Notes under the pieces: generated by a model
The model's database searches: none
Seen by the model: only the letters and a program-made list of their open reading frames with translations
Told to the model about the DNA's origin: nothing
Program-made: the position numbers and the translations under genes
From: Candidatus Caldilinea saccharophila
GTDB lineage: Bacteria; Chloroflexota; Anaerolineae; Caldilineales; Caldilineaceae
Assembly: GCA_016710365.1 (NCBI GenBank)
Contig: JADJVW010000007.1
Span: 124,001 to 188,000 of the forward strand
Length of the DNA stretch: 64,000 nucleotides
Direction: 5' to 3'
Part shown: positions 62,181 to 64,000 of the stretch, piece after piece
How positions within the stretch are numbered: the stretch's first letter is position 1
Layout: every line of letters starts with the position of its first letter

Positions 62181-64000
62181 CTAACGCGCAGACGGAAACG
62201 CAGTCCACAGGGCAATATCAGCCGCTAATTGGCTGGTTAAATGGTGCGCGGTCGTCACAAAGCGATTTTCACCCGAAACGACAGTTATCGCAACATCGGA
62301 GACTGCCAATGACAGATGTGGCGGCGCCGACAATTGGATCCGATAGCTGCCTGGCGCCACATTCCACAGCCGGAACTCGCCGCGCGGGTCGGATTCCGTC
62401 ATAGCAACAACTGTCCCGCCGGCTGTCAGCAGGGTGGCCTGCACCCCCGGATACCGCACGTTGCCGGCGATCCAGGCAACGCCGCCCGGCCAGACGCGCA
62501 CCAACACGGGATCATGGTCGCTGGCGTGGAAGACATTATCAACCGCAGGCGCGATGGGCGCTGCATGGTCGGCGCTGATACGCAGCGGCTGCACCTCGCC
62601 GATCAGACCCGTCAAAGCAGGAGTGACCAACAGGTGATCCAGCGTTTGGCTGGCGCCGTTGAAAATATAGGTGTAGCGACTCAACTGCGGCAGACGATCG
62701 TAGAGATGCACCAGATCCGGTTCAGGCGCGGTTTGCACCGTTGTGACCGGTGCGCTGCCATAGTAATCGTTGAGATCACCCAGCACGACAACCGCCGCAT
62801 TCGCATCTTCCGCCAGCCGCGCTTGCACCAGCGCTGCCACCTGCTGCGCCTGCACGACCCGCCGCGGCAAATTCGCAGCCTCATCGCCCGCCTTGCTCTT
62901 CCAGTGGTTGACGACCACCGTGAGCGAAAACGGCTCCCCCCACATCCCTTGCACGGATAGATCGACCAGCAACGGGGCGCGGTCAAACAACGGGTATTCA
63001 CCTGCCGGGCAAACGCCAGGATCGATGACCTCATAGTCAACCGGCGAGCAGGCTTGCGGGCTTTGTGCGGCAAGCACTTGCACATGATCCGTGCGCGTCA
63101 GCAGGGCATTCGTTAGCGGGAATTCAAGATTGTTGCTCTGCGGGCCAGGCAGCGCCGTCGCCATATAAGGCAGGCCATACTCGTTGGTAAGCAGCGTCGC
63201 CAGCAACTCGACGTCGCGCGGTTGACCAGCTTCTTGCAGCCCAATCACCGTGCAGCCGGCAAGCCAATCGGCAATCGCGGCCGCGCGTCGCCGCAATTCG
63301 TGGTCATAGTCAGCCGGGTCGGGGTGTTGTGCAGAGCCGCTGCCCATCCCCATCAAGTTGTACGAGCAGAGCGTAAACTCCATGTCGCTGGCCGGCGTGG
63401 CTTTAGCCGGCGTTCTTTCGGCGCCGCTCACCATTTCGACCCGGCTGCCGGGCAGCAGTAACAGTTGATACTTCCCAAAATTGTAGTCGAGAATCGCCGC
63501 TGCGGGGGCGCCATCCGCCGCGGTGATGCGCACGCGATCGCCGTGATTGAGATCCGGCAGGGGAACGCCCAGCGCGCCGCTTACGTAGAGTAATTGCGCC
63601 TGTTCAATCGCCTCATCGAAAAAGACGCGGCCATCACTCAGATAAGGTTGAATCGATGCCGGCGCCAGCGCCATTTCAGCTTCGCCGCTGGCATAGCGTT
63701 TGGTCGGCCCGTGCACGACGCCTTCCAGCCGCGGCAGCAAGACCAACATGCCCTCCAGCGCCTCGTAGCGCTGCGACGGATGTTCGCCATAGCGCACTGT
63801 GGGCAACGGCGCCGGCGCAATCGTCAGCGTCCGGCAGAGCGAGGAAGGCTCGATGGCTTTGACGCGGGAGAGTTCAGTCTTTTCATAAAACTCGTCGACC
63901 AGCGCGTCGCGCACGACGACGCAGGCGCCAGGCTGTACGGCCGGCCGCTGGCGCGTATAGACGTAGATGCCGTCACTCGTCTCGGTGCGGCCATCGCCGG
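62181..64000 (-). CDS. Secreted endonuclease/exonuclease/phosphatase-family nuclease (ExeM/NucH-like), partial
   Basis: The 5' end lies outside the window: the frame is open to 64000 and begins GDGRTETSDGIYVYTRQRPAV. The first part is an OB-like/lamin-tail-associated region (GDRVRITAADGAPAAAILDYN). The nuclease domain has FTLCSYNLMGMGSGS, VIGLQEAGQPRDVELLA, LVDLSVQG, VVVNHWKSKAGDEAANLPRR, VVLGDLNDYYGSAPV and ASDHDPVLVRV, with the Asn, Glu, Asp, His residues of the EEP fold. A carboxypeptidase-regulatory-like beta-sandwich (AWIAGNVRYPGVQATL) ends it. Such enzymes degrade extracellular DNA. Stop at 62181. Confidence 0.9.
   Translation of the reverse strand, partial: GDGRTETSDGIYVYTRQRPAVQPGACVVVRDALVDEFYEKTELSRVKAIEPSSLCRTLTIAPAPLPTVRYGEHPSQRYEALEGMLVLLPRLEGVVHGPTKRYASGEAEMALAPASIQPYLSDGRVFFDEAIEQAQLLYVSGALGVPLPDLNHGDRVRITAADGAPAAAILDYNFGKYQLLLLPGSRVEMVSGAERTPAKATPASDMEFTLCSYNLMGMGSGSAQHPDPADYDHELRRRAAAIADWLAGCTVIGLQEAGQPRDVELLATLLTNEYGLPYMATALPGPQSNNLEFPLTNALLTRTDHVQVLAAQSPQACSPVDYEVIDPGVCPAGEYPLFDRAPLLVDLSVQGMWGEPFSLTVVVNHWKSKAGDEAANLPRRVVQAQQVAALVQARLAEDANAAVVVLGDLNDYYGSAPVTTVQTAPEPDLVHLYDRLPQLSRYTYIFNGASQTLDHLLVTPALTGLIGEVQPLRISADHAAPIAPAVDNVFHASDHDPVLVRVWPGGVAWIAGNVRYPGVQATLLTAGGTVVAMTESDPRGEFRLWNVAPGSYRIQLSAPPHLSLAVSDVAITVVSGENRFVTTAHHLTSQLAADIALWTAFPSAR

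Overview
The window looks like chromosomal DNA from a GC-rich, free-living bacterium. Single-copy housekeeping genes are present (cysS, rlmB, nth, a CCC-anticodon tRNA-Gly), with many lipoproteins carrying lipoboxes and dense families of dispersed intergenic palindromes. The gene set (DUF951 protein, PIN-TRAM membrane protein, alpha/beta-fused E1 of a 2-oxoacid dehydrogenase, DUF58 plus transglutaminase pair, polymer-forming shell-like membrane protein, MmeI-like methyltransferase) suggests Chloroflexota, perhaps an Anaerolineae/Caldilineae-type lineage. That placement is inference from gene content only.

Layout. 0.25-9.7 kb (+): a carbohydrate-uptake operon with a consensus promoter and tandem palindromic operators, an ABC solute-binding lipoprotein, two permeases, a uroporphyrinogen-decarboxylase-fold protein, a GH31 glycosidase, a LacI regulator and a Gfo/Idh/MocA dehydrogenase. 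9.7-13.9 kb (+): acylphosphatase, a small lipoprotein and a large SH3b/PA14 surface lipoprotein. 14-23.7 kb (-): E1 and E2 of a 2-oxoacid dehydrogenase complex with an antitoxin-like gene and a GNAT gene between them, a NagD-like HAD phosphatase, a DeoR regulator, two membrane-anchored proteins and a TlpA-like thioredoxin. 23.9-26.6 kb (+): a cysteine-desulfurase-like enzyme with a MenE-like ligase. 27-32.4 kb (-): a SpoU methyltransferase, an HD hydrolase, and a transglutaminase/DUF58 pair. 32.6-40 kb: a PyrK-like protein, a repeat-rich accessory zone with CPBP and TMEM175-type membrane proteins, an MmeI-like type IIG restriction-methyltransferase and the 3' stump of a second one. 40-51.7 kb: VIT/VWA protein, tRNA-Gly, Nif3-like, DUF951, bactofilin-like and PIG-L genes, then PIN-TRAM, cysS, rlmB, a GNAT and a glycine-rich RRM protein with a long leader. 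51.8-57.1 kb (-): MFS transporter, acyl-CoA ligase and a 7TM/PAS histidine kinase. 57.4-64 kb: an FtsK-core ATPase behind a LexA-type box, an iteron-like array, a cyanophycinase-like protein lacking its catalytic residues, nth, a phosphoribosyltransferase and a secreted nuclease that runs off the right edge.

Reading the genes across frames shows that at least nine otherwise well-conserved genes are interrupted, often by a one-base length change in a short homopolymer. This is more consistent with residual assembly or sequencing error than with mass pseudogenisation, so most split genes are given here as single loci with the break point stated. Two in-frame stops (12851-12853 and 19157-19159) are of a different kind and deserve separate checking.

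The most interesting biology is the FtsK-core ATPase behind a GAAC-N4-GTTC palindrome with a 17-bp tandem array downstream; the E2 linkers made of 8-bp DNA repeats that encode the same octapeptide in every frame; the possible small RNA or attenuated leader ahead of the RRM gene; the active-site-less cyanophycinase-like protein; and the MmeI-like gene with its duplicated 3' stump in a repeat-rich zone.
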